A stretch of DNA of 59,053 nt from Actinomycetota bacterium (lineage in GTDB: Bacteria; Actinomycetota; Acidimicrobiia; Acidimicrobiales; AC-14), in contig VAWU01000021.1 of the NCBI GenBank assembly GCA_005888325.1, forward strand, positions 1 through 59,053. Direction: 5' to 3'. Shown one piece after another: positions 43,018 through 51,116 of this stretch. Both the position numbers and the translations under genes were made by a program. Every line of letters starts with the position of its first letter. Position 1 is the stretch's first letter. The notes below the pieces were generated by a model. That model had not been told where the DNA came from. It saw only the letters and a program-made list of their open reading frames with translations, and did not search any database.

Positions 43018-43335
43018 TCAGGACACGCGAATGTGCTCGACGCCCGGGCTCTGCTCGTGGCCTCCGGAGCCGGCCGGGCTCTGCTCGTGGCCTCCGGAGC
43101 CGGCCGGGCTCTGCTCGTGGCCTCCCGGGCTGGGTGGAACGATCCGTCCCGCGATGTTGGCGAGGGTGGCCGCCATGGCCGTCGCCTCGCCGGGCTCCTT
43201 CACCAGGTCCTCGGCCACGTCGAGGAACGCCCGTGCGGCGGCGATCATCTCGAGCGCGGCCGCCTGCAGGTGCGCGACCACGTCGTGAGCCCGGCTCGTG
43301 GCCTCCGGGGCCGGTCGGGCGCGCTGCTCGTTCAC
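43018..43335 (-). CDS. Small helical protein with C-terminal peptide repeats
   Basis: This 105-residue product has one helical core (HDVVAHLQAAALEMIAAARAFLDVAEDLV, about 17-45), then three C-terminal copies of GGHEQSPAGS-like peptide, encoded by 30-bp DNA repeats. Its GTG start overlaps the ArsA gene stop (GTGA), so it is translationally coupled to that ATPase. Small proteins of this kind follow the SRPBCC-ArsA pair in other actinobacteria, but no function is known. Confidence 0.65.
   Translation of the reverse strand: MNEQRARPAPEATSRAHDVVAHLQAAALEMIAAARAFLDVAEDLVKEPGEATAMAATLANIAGRIVPPSPGGHEQSPAGSGGHEQSPAGSGGHEQSPGVEHIRVS
43046..43126 (+). repeat. 30-bp tandem repeat, 2.7 copies
   Basis: Units at 43046-43075 and 43076-43105 are identical and begin GGGCTCTGCTCGTGGCCTCC. 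A third is partial (43106-43126). A related motif, GGCTCGTGGCCTCCGG, recurs near 43293-43308 but in another reading frame. Confidence 0.75.
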
Positions 43336-44558
43336 GAACGTTCCTCCTCGGTCGAGGTCTGGATGGGGGTGCGGCTGACGGTCTTGGTGAAGGTGACCTC
43401 GAGCCGGCCGTCCACCATACGGGCACCGGCGACCTGTCGTCGCTTGAGCGAGTCGGGCAACACCAGCGCCCGTCGGTGCGGCCCCACTCGGACGAACAGC
43501 TCTCCGTCATGGCGGCCCAGCTCCACGTCGTCGCGCTCGGTGAACGGCAGCTGGACCGACAGCACCGAGCTGGTGCCCCGGCGCTCCACCTTCACCGGCT
43601 CGCCGTCGTGCAACACCGACGAGGCGTCGACATCGCCGTAGAGGGTGTCGGCGAAGGCGCGCAGGCGGTCCACCCCCACCAGCTCGTGCTCGGCCAGCTC
43701 GGCGCGTAACACCGGGAGTGGGGCGAAGCCGGCCTCGATCGTCGACATGTGCTCGGCGTGCGCTTCCTTCCACGCCTTGAACCACGGATCGGTGACGGCG
43801 TCGGGAATGAGGCGGTTGGCGATGACCGCGTCGACGTGGTAGCCGAACAGCGAGAGGTACGTATAGGTGCGGCGGGCCTCGGCGATCACCATGCGCTCGG
43901 GGTTCACCACCAGTCGCACGCTCGAGCGCTCACCATCAGTCAGCAGCTCGCGCACACCATCGAGGCGCGCGTAGAAACGACGGGCGGCATCGAACACCGC
44001 ATCGCCTGCGACGGGCACGGTCGTGACCCGCGACAGCAGCGGGCGCGCGATCCCGGTGAGGCGGCGACCGATCGGGAACAGGCGCTCCATGTACCACGAG
44101 AGGATGTCGGGAAGTGAGAGGAAGCGGAGGGTCTCGGCCGTCGGCGCGCAGTCGACGACGACGACGTCCCACTCCCCCGATGACGCGTATGCCTTGATGT
44201 CGGTGAGGCTGAAGATCTCGTCGAGACCGGGGACGACGGAGAGCTCCTCCGCCTCGATCGCGTCGACGCCGGCCCAGCCGAGCAGCTCGATCATGTAGGC
44301 CTGGATGTCGGCCCACGCGTCCTCCATGCGCTCCTGCGCGTCGAGCTGCTGGCCCCAGAGGGTGTCGGTGATCGGTGTGCCGACCGCGCTCAACGGGCGG
44401 TCGAACGCATCGGCGAGCGAATGGGCCGGGTCGGTGGACAGGACGATGGTGCGGAGGCCCGCATCGGCGCAGCGCAGGGCGGTGGCAGCCGCGGCCGTCG
44501 TCTTGCCGACGCCGCCTTTCCCGGTGAAGAGAAGGATGCGAGAGGTGGTGGCGCTCAT
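43332..44558 (-). CDS. ArsA/GET3-type ATPase
   Basis: The 408-residue ATPase has deviant Walker A GKGGVGKTT (residues 13-21), switch I VLSTDPAHSLADAF, and switch II/Walker B VVVVDCAPTAETLRFLSLP. The C terminus carries an ArsA HSP20-like domain (about 330-400, ELFVRVGPHRRALVLPDSLKRRQVAGARMVDGRLEVTF). Bacterial members are linked to arsenite export or to tail-anchored protein handling. No arsenic genes are here, so a chaperone-type or lipid-related role is more likely. It lies between an SRPBCC gene (ATGA overlap) and the small repeat protein (GTGA overlap). Confidence 0.85.
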   Translation of the reverse strand: MSATTSRILLFTGKGGVGKTTAAAATALRCADAGLRTIVLSTDPAHSLADAFDRPLSAVGTPITDTLWGQQLDAQERMEDAWADIQAYMIELLGWAGVDAIEAEELSVVPGLDEIFSLTDIKAYASSGEWDVVVVDCAPTAETLRFLSLPDILSWYMERLFPIGRRLTGIARPLLSRVTTVPVAGDAVFDAARRFYARLDGVRELLTDGERSSVRLVVNPERMVIAEARRTYTYLSLFGYHVDAVIANRLIPDAVTDPWFKAWKEAHAEHMSTIEAGFAPLPVLRAELAEHELVGVDRLRAFADTLYGDVDASSVLHDGEPVKVERRGTSSVLSVQLPFTERDDVELGRHDGELFVRVGPHRRALVLPDSLKRRQVAGARMVDGRLEVTFTKTVSRTPIQTSTEEERS

Positions 44559-45022
44559 TCCGACGAAGCCACGCCCCGGGTGGCCTCGTCCGACTCGACC
44601 TTGCGCTTCAGCTCACGCAGCGCGGTCCCGATGATCTTGCCCTCGGCGCGTCGCTTGATGAAGCCGGGAAGGGGAACCACGAGCTCGATGGCCAGCTCGT
44701 AGAGCACCTCGGTATCGGGCCCGTGGGCCTCGAACACGTAGTGCCCGTCGAGCCGGCGCATGATGTCGCTCTCGACGAGACCCCACGAAATCTCACCTGG
44801 CATCCCGGAGTAGTCGTAGTCGAGGGTGTAGCGCGCGCTGCGGCCCATCGCGGCCACCCGATAACCGACGCGTGTCGCGCGACCCTCGGCGTCGCGATCG
44901 ATGACGGTAGCCTCCTTCACGTCGGCCGCCCATACCGGGTACCTCTCGAAGTCGAGCACGACCTCGAGGCAGCGCTCAGGTGGCGCGTGGATCGTCATCC
45001 GCTCGGTCGCCCTGTCGGCCAT
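44555..45022 (-). CDS. SRPBCC (START/polyketide-cyclase-like) protein
   Basis: The 155-residue protein has the hydrophobic-pocket SRPBCC fold: MTIHAPPERCLEVVLDFERYPVWAADVKEATV, GYRVAAMGRSARYTLDYDYSG, SWGLVESDIMRRLDGHYVFEAH, and a C-terminal long helix (FIKRRAEGKIIGTALRELKRKV). It probably binds a lipid or other hydrophobic ligand. The stop overlaps the ArsA ATPase start by ATGA, and the pair is a conserved actinobacterial unit (M. tuberculosis Rv2185c/Rv2184c, from memory), which suggests joint function. Confidence 0.85.
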   Translation of the reverse strand: MADRATERMTIHAPPERCLEVVLDFERYPVWAADVKEATVIDRDAEGRATRVGYRVAAMGRSARYTLDYDYSGMPGEISWGLVESDIMRRLDGHYVFEAHGPDTEVLYELAIELVVPLPGFIKRRAEGKIIGTALRELKRKVESDEATRGVASSE

Positions 45023-45033
45023 CGACCGCGAGG

Positions 45034-45450
45034 CTACCGGGGCTCGAAGCGGCCGTGCCTCGCCGCCCAGAGGCCGCAGAGCGACAGCCCCCACATCGGC
45101 GCGAGGACGCCCGTGGCCTGCGACGTGAACGGGCGCGCCGCGGCCGCCGCTACCGCCGCCACAACCTCGACCGCGAGCGATGCCAGCAGCAGGCGCCGCA
45201 CCGGGCGGGGCGTCCCGCCCCCCATCAGGAAGAAGAGCATCGCCACCGTGATGTCGTCGGTGCGACTGCGCCGCACCGCGCGCAGGAACGCCGCGCCGAA
45301 CAACACGCATCCGCCGCCGAACAGCGCAGCCGACACCGCGCTCGACATACCCGAGAACGGCCGCGGCGCGACGACGCCGAGCGCCGAGGAGATCGTGAAC
45401 ACGGCCGTGCCCGCCCACGACACCTCGATGATGCGCGCCCCCTCGGTCAC
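45034..45450 (-). CDS. Four-helix membrane protein, function unknown
   Basis: The 138-residue product starts at GTG 45450, overlapping the glycosyltransferase stop (GTGA). It has four hydrophobic segments: WAGTAVFTISSALGVVAP, SSAVSAALFGGGCVLFGAAFL, LLLASLAVEVVAAVAAAA and GVLAPMWGLSLCGLWAA. The basic segment between helices 2 and 3 (RAVRRSRTDDITVAM) is cytoplasmic if the usual rule holds. Context suggests a role with the glycosyltransferase or the SRPBCC/ArsA pair. I do not recognise a family. Confidence 0.65.
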   Translation of the reverse strand: MTEGARIIEVSWAGTAVFTISSALGVVAPRPFSGMSSAVSAALFGGGCVLFGAAFLRAVRRSRTDDITVAMLFFLMGGGTPRPVRRLLLASLAVEVVAAVAAAAARPFTSQATGVLAPMWGLSLCGLWAARHGRFEPR

Positions 45451-46574
45451 GAGGGCGCGGGGGCGCCCAACGCCGCGTGCAATCGGCTCGCCAGCACGTC
45501 GTAGGCGAACGCGGCCTCGGCGCGCGCGCGGGCCGCCGTCCCCAGCTGCGCGCGCATCGGTTGATCGTCGAGCAGCCGGCTGAGGGCGGCCGCCACGTCG
45601 TCCGGACGCCCGGGACGGCGGACGACCAGTCCGGTCTCGCCATCGATCACGGCCTCGGCCGCGCCGCCGCTGTCGCCCGCCACCTGCGGCACCCCGCAGG
45701 CGGCGGCCTCCAGGAACACGATGCCGAAGCCCTCCTGCTCGAGGCCCGCCCAGCGGGTGCGACACGCCATCGCGAACACGTCGGCGCACGCGTACAGCGC
45801 GGGCAGGTCGTGGTTGGGGACGCGCCCGAGGAAACGCACCGGGGCCTGCCGGCGGGCCGCCAACCGCTCGAGGTGGCGACGGTCGCGGCCCGCGCCGGAG
45901 ATGGCCAGCTCGAGACCCGGGTACGCAACGACGAGACGCGCCGCCGCCTCGATCAGCACGTCGAAGCCCTTGCGCGGCACGAGGCGGCTGACGCCCACCA
46001 CGAGCAGCCCGTCGGCCGCGAGACCGAACCGTTCGCGCTCGACGCCGCGCCGCGCCGCCTCGAGAGGTACGAAGCGCTCGACGTCGACCCCGGGCGGCAC
46101 GACCGTCAGCGGCAGGTCGCACCCGGCCGCCCGTCGCGCCTCGGACGCCGGATAGCCGCCGGCCGCGATCACGTGACTCGCCCCGCGCAGCACGCGCCCC
46201 AGCAGACCCGCGACTCCCGGAAGCCGGCCGGGCACCGTGATCTCGGCGCCGTGCACCACGATGCCGTACGGCCGCTCGAGCCGGTTGCCCACCATGCCCA
46301 CCGGCAGGGCCGGGTCGAGCAGGACGAGGTCGGCGTCGATCTCCGCCGCGAGCCCGTCGATCCGGCGCACGAGGTGTCGACGCGGGAGCAGCAGCCGCTC
46401 GGCCATCCGCTCGACGCGGAAGGGCTGCTGTGCGTCGAAGGCCCGTCCGCCGTCGTGCGCGGTGGTGAGGACGGCGAACGTGTCCGCGGGCAGCCGGCGC
46501 CACAGCTCCCAGAGATAGGACTGGATCCCCCCCACCTTGGGCGGGAAGTCGTTGGTGACGAGCAGGTGCGTCAC
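45447..46574 (-). CDS. GT4 glycosyltransferase, PimB-like
   Basis: This 375-residue GT-B retaining transferase has the N-domain glycine loop NDFPPKVGGIQSYLWELWRRL, an interdomain VVPPGVDVERFVP, donor site VGVSRLVPRKGFDVLIEA, and the E-x7-E-type motif EGFGIVFLEAAACGVPQVAGDSGG. In mycobacteria the closest type (PimB') adds the second mannose to phosphatidylinositol mannoside. Location next to SRPBCC/ArsA genes matches that cluster. A mannosyltransferase acting on a membrane lipid is the best guess. It overlaps queG (GTGA) upstream and the membrane protein downstream. Confidence 0.83.
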   Translation of the reverse strand: MTHLLVTNDFPPKVGGIQSYLWELWRRLPADTFAVLTTAHDGGRAFDAQQPFRVERMAERLLLPRRHLVRRIDGLAAEIDADLVLLDPALPVGMVGNRLERPYGIVVHGAEITVPGRLPGVAGLLGRVLRGASHVIAAGGYPASEARRAAGCDLPLTVVPPGVDVERFVPLEAARRGVERERFGLAADGLLVVGVSRLVPRKGFDVLIEAAARLVVAYPGLELAISGAGRDRRHLERLAARRQAPVRFLGRVPNHDLPALYACADVFAMACRTRWAGLEQEGFGIVFLEAAACGVPQVAGDSGGAAEAVIDGETGLVVRRPGRPDDVAAALSRLLDDQPMRAQLGTAARARAEAAFAYDVLASRLHAALGAPAPS

Positions 46575-47710
46575 CGGCCGGCCTCAGCGGCCGGGAGCGG
46601 AGAGCGCGCCCACGCGCGCACGTCGGCCAGCACCGAGGGATCGCGCTCGTGCGCGAGCCCTTCGTCGACCAGGTCGGCGCGGCCCAGGCGGTCCGCGGCC
46701 CACAGCGCGTGGGCGCGCACGAGCGGGTCGGCATCGACCACCGCCCGCCGCAGGGCCGCGGCCACGTCGGGATCGGACCCGTCGCCGACGTTGCCCAACA
46801 CGACGAGCGCGTTGCGCCGGAGGTAGCGGGGCTCGCGGCGGGGGATGTACCACCGCCCGAACCGGGCGAGAAGCTCGTCGTCCGACAGTGACAGCACCTC
46901 GAGCACCGGCACCCACGGCCCGGCGCCGTCGCCCGCGGGCGGCGGTGGCTCGGCGCGGTCGCCGAGGCGGTTGGGAGGGCAGACGTCCTGGCAGTCGTCG
47001 CAGCCGTAGAGCCGGTCGCCCAGCGCGACCCGGAGCTCGACCGGGAACGGGCCCGGCGCCTGCACGAGTGCGGCGAGGCACCTGCGGGCGTCGAGCACGC
47101 CCGGCGCCACGAGCGCGCCCGTGGGACATGCGGGCAGGCAGCGTCGACATGACCCGCAGCCGTCGGCCACCCGCTCCGCGGCGGCGGGCAGTGGCGCGTC
47201 GGTGATGACCGACCCGAGCACGAACCACGAGCCGCGCCCCGGCAACAGCACATTGGTGTTCTTGCCGTACCAGCCCAGACCCGCGCGCGCCGCGGCGGCG
47301 CGGTCGACCAGCGCGTTGTCGTCGGCCAGCACACGGGCGCGCCAACCGTCGGCCTCCAGCTTCCGGGCCACGTGCCCGAGCGCGTCACGGAGGGGCGTGT
47401 AGTGGTCGGCCCAGGCGTAGCTCGCCACGCGTGCGAGGGGTCGGCCGGCACGGGGGCGGTGCGCGTGCCGCCGATAGGAGCGGGCGCCCACGACCAGGGC
47501 CCGCGCGCCCGGCAGCGCGCGCGTCGGGTCGGTGGCGCGCTCCGGGTTGCCATAGGTGAAGCGGAGTGCGCCGTGCAGCCCGGCCGCCTTCCGCTCGATC
47601 AGGGCCCGGCGGGCCGCCGAGAACGGCTCGGCCGATGCCACACCGACCGCGTCGAGACCGGCGGCCAGCCCCAGGGTTCGCAGCTCGTCGACATAGGCGG
47701 CCGAGGTCAC
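46571..47710 (-). CDS. queG: Epoxyqueuosine reductase QueG
   Basis: The 379-residue cobalamin- and iron-sulfur-dependent enzyme reduces epoxyqueuosine to queuosine in tRNA. It has RALVVGARSYRRH near residue 65 and WYGKNTNVLLPGRGSWFVLGSV. Two [4Fe-4S] clusters are bound by CGSCRRCLPACPTGAL and CDDCQDVCPPNR. A C-terminal HEAT-like repeat is visible (DPDVAAALRRAVVDADPLVRAHALWAADRLG). The start is GTG 47710. No other queuosine genes are in the window. It is the first gene of the overlapping GT4/membrane/SRPBCC/ArsA run. Confidence 0.9.
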   Translation of the reverse strand: MTSAAYVDELRTLGLAAGLDAVGVASAEPFSAARRALIERKAAGLHGALRFTYGNPERATDPTRALPGARALVVGARSYRRHAHRPRAGRPLARVASYAWADHYTPLRDALGHVARKLEADGWRARVLADDNALVDRAAAARAGLGWYGKNTNVLLPGRGSWFVLGSVITDAPLPAAAERVADGCGSCRRCLPACPTGALVAPGVLDARRCLAALVQAPGPFPVELRVALGDRLYGCDDCQDVCPPNRLGDRAEPPPPAGDGAGPWVPVLEVLSLSDDELLARFGRWYIPRREPRYLRRNALVVLGNVGDGSDPDVAAALRRAVVDADPLVRAHALWAADRLGRADLVDEGLAHERDPSVLADVRAWARSPLPAAEAGR

Positions 47711-47738
47711 GGCCCCATGCTTCCACCCCTCCGGCCTC

Positions 47739-47939
47739 TCACCCCGTGCGACGGATGTGCCGGAGGTCGGGCACCAGCCCCGCCTGCGAGAGGAGCCGCA
47801 CCGCCCGGGCCTCGCCCACGTCGATCACCACGGCCTGACCCGGCTCCCGTCCGCAGATGAAGGTGACGACGCAGTCGTCGCATGCCTCGGTGTGCTGCAT
47901 GGCGCATTCCTCACAGCTGATCGTCAAAGCCTCGGTCAC
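47739..47939 (-). CDS. Small Cys-rich protein
   Basis: The 66-residue product from GTG 47939, with GGAG 6-7 nt upstream (AGAGGAGTCACT), has a cysteine cluster CEECAMQHTEACDDCVVTFIC, which may bind zinc or iron-sulfur. EPGQAVVIDVGEARAVRLLSQAGLVPDLR follows. Six or more open residues upstream are not needed. It lies 28 bp before queG on the same strand. No family is recognised with certainty. Confidence 0.62.
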   Translation of the reverse strand: MTEALTISCEECAMQHTEACDDCVVTFICGREPGQAVVIDVGEARAVRLLSQAGLVPDLRHIRRTG

Positions 47940-47955
47940 AGTGACTCCTCTCCAA

Positions 47956-48001
47956 CTTGTCGCGCGCAACCACCGTCACAGTGGGTGAGCGCACCAAGAA
48001 G
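47956..48001. repeat. Imperfect hairpin, REP-like copy 1
   Basis: This 46-bp imperfect palindrome (CTTGTCGCGCGCAACCACCG onward) matches the element at 48064-48109 at 38 of 46 positions. It lies in the presumed leader of the Cys-rich gene. Confidence 0.6.
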
Positions 48002-48059
48002 CCGAACCGCCTGAAGATGACCCTATCCGGGGGGTACGACAGTGCTCTGGCCCGCCGAT

Positions 48060-48110
48060 CCTTCTCGTCGCGCTCGACCACCGTCACGGTGGTCGAGCGC
48101 GACAAGAAGG
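48060..48110. repeat. Long hairpin, REP-like copy 2 / possible terminator
   Basis: Arms GTCGCGCTCGACCACCG (48067-48083) and its exact complement (48087-48103) flank a TCA loop; the stem extends 6 bp further with one mismatch. It follows the NYN gene stop (48124) by a few bases and may end that transcript, although no T-tract is present. With copy 1 it fills most of 47940-48123. Confidence 0.68.
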
Positions 48111-48123
48111 CTGGTGGGGCGGG

Positions 48124-49332
48124 TCAGCGGCGCAGTGCGGCGAGGAGCTGGGCGGACGAGACGACGTTGGCGCCGGCGGCGTGGGCGCCCTCGCGCACCC
48201 GCCGGTCGTTCGAGGCCACCGTGACCGGTCGGTGGGAAGGTATGGCGCCCGCCCGGGCGATGACCACGTCGTCGGCCTCGACGCCGGGGGGCGAGAACGA
48301 CACCCTCACTCCCCGTCGGGCGCCGATGGCCCGGGCCGAGGTGTCGGCTGAGCCGTCGAACACCACCTCCACCTCGGCACCGGTGCGCGCCACCAGCTCC
48401 GCGAGCGCGTCGACGAGCCGGGCGCGCTGGTCGGGGATCGGCAGGCCCGGCCATCCGAGCATCGTCACGTTGTAGCCGTCGACGAGAAGCACCATGCCGT
48501 TGACCCGCACGAGGAACACGGCCGCCTCGTCGGAGTCGTCGAACACCGCCGGGGGCAGCGGCACGGGCTTGCGTCGCGCCGCCTGCGATGGCGACGGCGA
48601 CGCCGGCAACGGCGGCGCCCCGGCGTTGGCATCGGCCGGGGGGTCGACCGCATCCGGCGCGGTGTCGTAGGCGTGCAGTGCTGCGGTCGCGGTGGCGAGC
48701 TGGTGTCGGAGCCGGTCGGCCGCCGCGGACGCACCCTCGACCGCGCTCGCGACGGCCGCGATGTCGACGACGGGCGCCTGCGCGGCGAGCTCGGCGCGCA
48801 GGCGCGCCACCTCGGTCGCCGCGGCTTGCGCGTCGCCGCGTCGCCGCTCGCGCTCGTCGCGCGCCGCGGTCAACCGGTCCGCGAGCTCGGCGGCCCGGCG
48901 CGACGCGTCGGCGCTGACCCGCCGTTCCTCGGCGAGCGCGACTGTCGCCCGGGCGAGCTCGCGCCGCACCTCCGCCAGGTCCAACTCGAGGCGGGCGACC
49001 GTGGCCTCGAGGCGCGACAGCTGACGGCGCGCGTCCTGCTCGGCGCGTTCTTCGGCCGCTGCGGCCTCGAGCTCGGTGCGCACCTGTGCCGATTGCTCGA
49101 GCTCGGTGTCCCACCCGTCGGGCCGCGTCAGGAACAACCACCCTTCCCGGCCCACCTCGCTCTCGTCCGTGGCGGCGGCGACCCGCGCGCGGAACTCGGC
49201 GTCGGCCTCGAGCACGCGCCGGGTCGCGGCCAGGGCAGCGGGCGGGAGGCGAGCGAACCGGAGGAACGGCAGCAGCCCGGTCGGCGCGGGCAGCGGCGGC
49301 ATGCTCGCCTCGCCGGCCCGCGCCACCTCCAT
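48124..49332 (-). CDS. NYN-domain (YacP-like) protein with coiled coil
   Basis: The 402-residue form starts at ATG 49332; a CTG at 49377 overlapping the upstream stop would give a better-filled N terminus. An N-terminal helical part (about 1-75) is followed by a long coiled coil (about 85-230). The C-terminal NYN/PIN-like ribonuclease domain has MVLLVDGYNVTMLGWPGLP, AEVEVVFDGS, GVEADDVVIARAG and PVTVASNDRRVREGAHAAGANVVSS. Asp and Asn residues form the likely metal site. Probable RNase acting on structured RNA; YacP/Rae1 cuts mRNA on ribosomes. Confidence 0.78.
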   Translation of the reverse strand: MEVARAGEASMPPLPAPTGLLPFLRFARLPPAALAATRRVLEADAEFRARVAAATDESEVGREGWLFLTRPDGWDTELEQSAQVRTELEAAAAEERAEQDARRQLSRLEATVARLELDLAEVRRELARATVALAEERRVSADASRRAAELADRLTAARDERERRRGDAQAAATEVARLRAELAAQAPVVDIAAVASAVEGASAAADRLRHQLATATAALHAYDTAPDAVDPPADANAGAPPLPASPSPSQAARRKPVPLPPAVFDDSDEAAVFLVRVNGMVLLVDGYNVTMLGWPGLPIPDQRARLVDALAELVARTGAEVEVVFDGSADTSARAIGARRGVRVSFSPPGVEADDVVIARAGAIPSHRPVTVASNDRRVREGAHAAGANVVSSAQLLAALRR

Positions 49333-49373
49333 CGCCGCCGCCAGCGCCCGCCGCAGCCGCGCGTCCGGCGTGG

Positions 49374-49583
49374 TCAGGCGGGAAGCACCTCGACCGCCCG
49401 GCCGTGGCCGCACCAGCGGCACGACACGTCCTCGACGACGTGCGAGATCACCTCTTCGTCTTCGACGGTCAGACTCCCGCCCACGCTGAAGTGGTGGAAC
49501 TCCTTCGTGCGCCGGGTGACGGTGACGTCGAAGCGCGTGAGGTTCCCGCAGGCGGCGCAACGGTATCGGGCGTCGTTCTCCAC
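49374..49583 (-). CDS. Zinc-ribbon protein
   Basis: The 69-residue protein has two CxxC knuckles, YRCAACGNLTRF near residues 7-18 and VSCRWCGHGRAVEVLP near 53-68, with a VTVTRRTKEFHHF strand between. It should bind one zinc. Its stop overlaps the region where the NYN protein may begin, so the genes are probably coupled. A role in RNA or translation is plausible from the partner but not shown. Confidence 0.72.
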   Translation of the reverse strand: MENDARYRCAACGNLTRFDVTVTRRTKEFHHFSVGGSLTVEDEEVISHVVEDVSCRWCGHGRAVEVLPA

Positions 49584-49610
49584 GTGGGCCGTACTCTAAC
49601 CTCGGCCGCC

Positions 49611-51116
49611 ATGGACGCCCGGCTGCGCGCGGTGTGCGACCTGATGACCGCCGAGGTCCGCGAGTACGCAGGGCTGCACGACTACGACGGCGAGGTGCAG
49701 GACCTGTCCGACGCAGGCATCCGGGCCGGCGTGGCGCGACTCGGGGGCCCACCGCTGCCCGACGCGCACGACGACGCCCATCTGTCGGCCTTCGAGGACT
49801 GGGCGCGCGCCTACTTCATCGAGGCGGAGGAGCACCGGCGGAACCCCCTCGTCCACCTCGGCAACCTCGACCTGGCCGTCTACGACCGCGAGTATGCGCC
49901 GTCCGACCAGCGGGCCGACGCACGTCGCCGCCATCTGGCGAAGTGGCCCGACGCCATCGACGCCTCCATCGGTGCGCTCGACCGCGTGAGCGCGCCGGTG
50001 GCGCGCGGGCTGCTGGACGCGGTGCGGGGTCTGGCGGCCGACCTCGGGGACGACCCGATCGCCACCGCGGCGCGGGCTGCCCATGGCCGCCTGACCGACC
50101 ACATCCGCGGCCTAGCAGAGACGGGCGACCCCGATCCCGCGCTCGGCGGCCCGCTCCTTGCCCGCGTCATGGGCTCGATCGAGGCGATGCCCGTCGCGCT
50201 CGGGCGCCTCGCGGAACGCGCCGACGCCGAACGCGACCGCCTGCGCGCCTGGCTCGTCGACGCGTGCGCGCGGCTCGAACCGGGCACGGCGGCCGCCGAG
50301 GTGATCACCAACCTTCTGCACGACCACCCCGACGCCGACGGTGTGCTCGAGGAAGCGCGCGCCCAAACCGACGAGGTGATCGCGTTCACCATCGCGCACA
50401 ACCTCGTGCCCGGCCTCGACGGCGAGTGTCGGGTCGGCCCGGCGCCCCCGTCGCGGCGCTGGGCCATGGCGATGATGAGCCCGGCCGCACCGTTCGAGGA
50501 CGACGGACCGTCCTGGTACCACGTCACCCCTCCCGACACCGAGTGGCCACAGGCCAAGCAGGAGCAGTGGCTGCAGGTCTTCAGCCGCACGACGCTGCCG
50601 GTCATCACCGCCCACGAGGTGGCGCCCGGTCACTTCGCCCACAGCCGGGTGCTGCGTACCATGTCGACCGACGTGCGGCGCTCCCTGCACTCGCCCGCTT
50701 TCGTCGAAGGGTGGGCGCACTACACAGAAGAGCTCTGCGTCGAGGAAGGGTTCCGCGCCGACGACCCCCGTTTCGTCATCGGTGTCGCGCTCGAAGCCCT
50801 GGTCCGCGTCACCCGACTCGCGGTCGCCATCGGGCTGCACACCCGCAGCATGACGATGGACGAAGCCGTGCACCGCTTCGAGGACGACGCCCACCTCGAG
50901 GGTCCCGCGGCGACCAGCGAGGCGGCGCGCGCCACCTTTGACCCGACCTACGGCCGCTATACGTGGGGCAAGCTCGAGATCGTCGCTCTGCGCTCGGAGG
51001 CGCAGGCCCGTTGGGGCCGGCGCTATTCGCACCCGCGGTTTCACGAGCAGCTGCTCGAGCTCGGCTCTCCTCCGCTCGGCCTGATGGGCGCGGCCCTCGG
51101 CGACGGCGCCGAGTGA
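49611..51116 (+). CDS. DUF885 metallopeptidase-like protein
   Basis: This 501-residue protein belongs to the DUF885 family, related to M32-type carboxypeptidases. ITAHEVAPGHFAHSRVLRTM gives the HExxxGH zinc site, and FVEGWAHYTEELCVEEGF follows with the third ligand Glu. ARATFDPTYGRYTWGKLEI is the C-terminal signature. N-terminal helices (DWARAYFIEAEEHRRNPLVHLG) match family layout. The length is slightly short of 550. A TACTCT box (49592-49597) lies 13 nt upstream. The stop overlaps the GNAT start (GTGA). Confidence 0.85.
   Translation: MDARLRAVCDLMTAEVREYAGLHDYDGEVQDLSDAGIRAGVARLGGPPLPDAHDDAHLSAFEDWARAYFIEAEEHRRNPLVHLGNLDLAVYDREYAPSDQRADARRRHLAKWPDAIDASIGALDRVSAPVARGLLDAVRGLAADLGDDPIATAARAAHGRLTDHIRGLAETGDPDPALGGPLLARVMGSIEAMPVALGRLAERADAERDRLRAWLVDACARLEPGTAAAEVITNLLHDHPDADGVLEEARAQTDEVIAFTIAHNLVPGLDGECRVGPAPPSRRWAMAMMSPAAPFEDDGPSWYHVTPPDTEWPQAKQEQWLQVFSRTTLPVITAHEVAPGHFAHSRVLRTMSTDVRRSLHSPAFVEGWAHYTEELCVEEGFRADDPRFVIGVALEALVRVTRLAVAIGLHTRSMTMDEAVHRFEDDAHLEGPAATSEAARATFDPTYGRYTWGKLEIVALRSEAQARWGRRYSHPRFHEQLLELGSPPLGLMGAALGDGAE

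Noticed and set aside
43046-43126. Possible CRISPR array
   Set aside because: The units are contiguous without spacers and lie inside a coding frame.
47957-48475. Peptides with TVTVVERDKK-like strings on both strands
   Set aside because: They arise from the palindromic repeats, so no protein is claimed.
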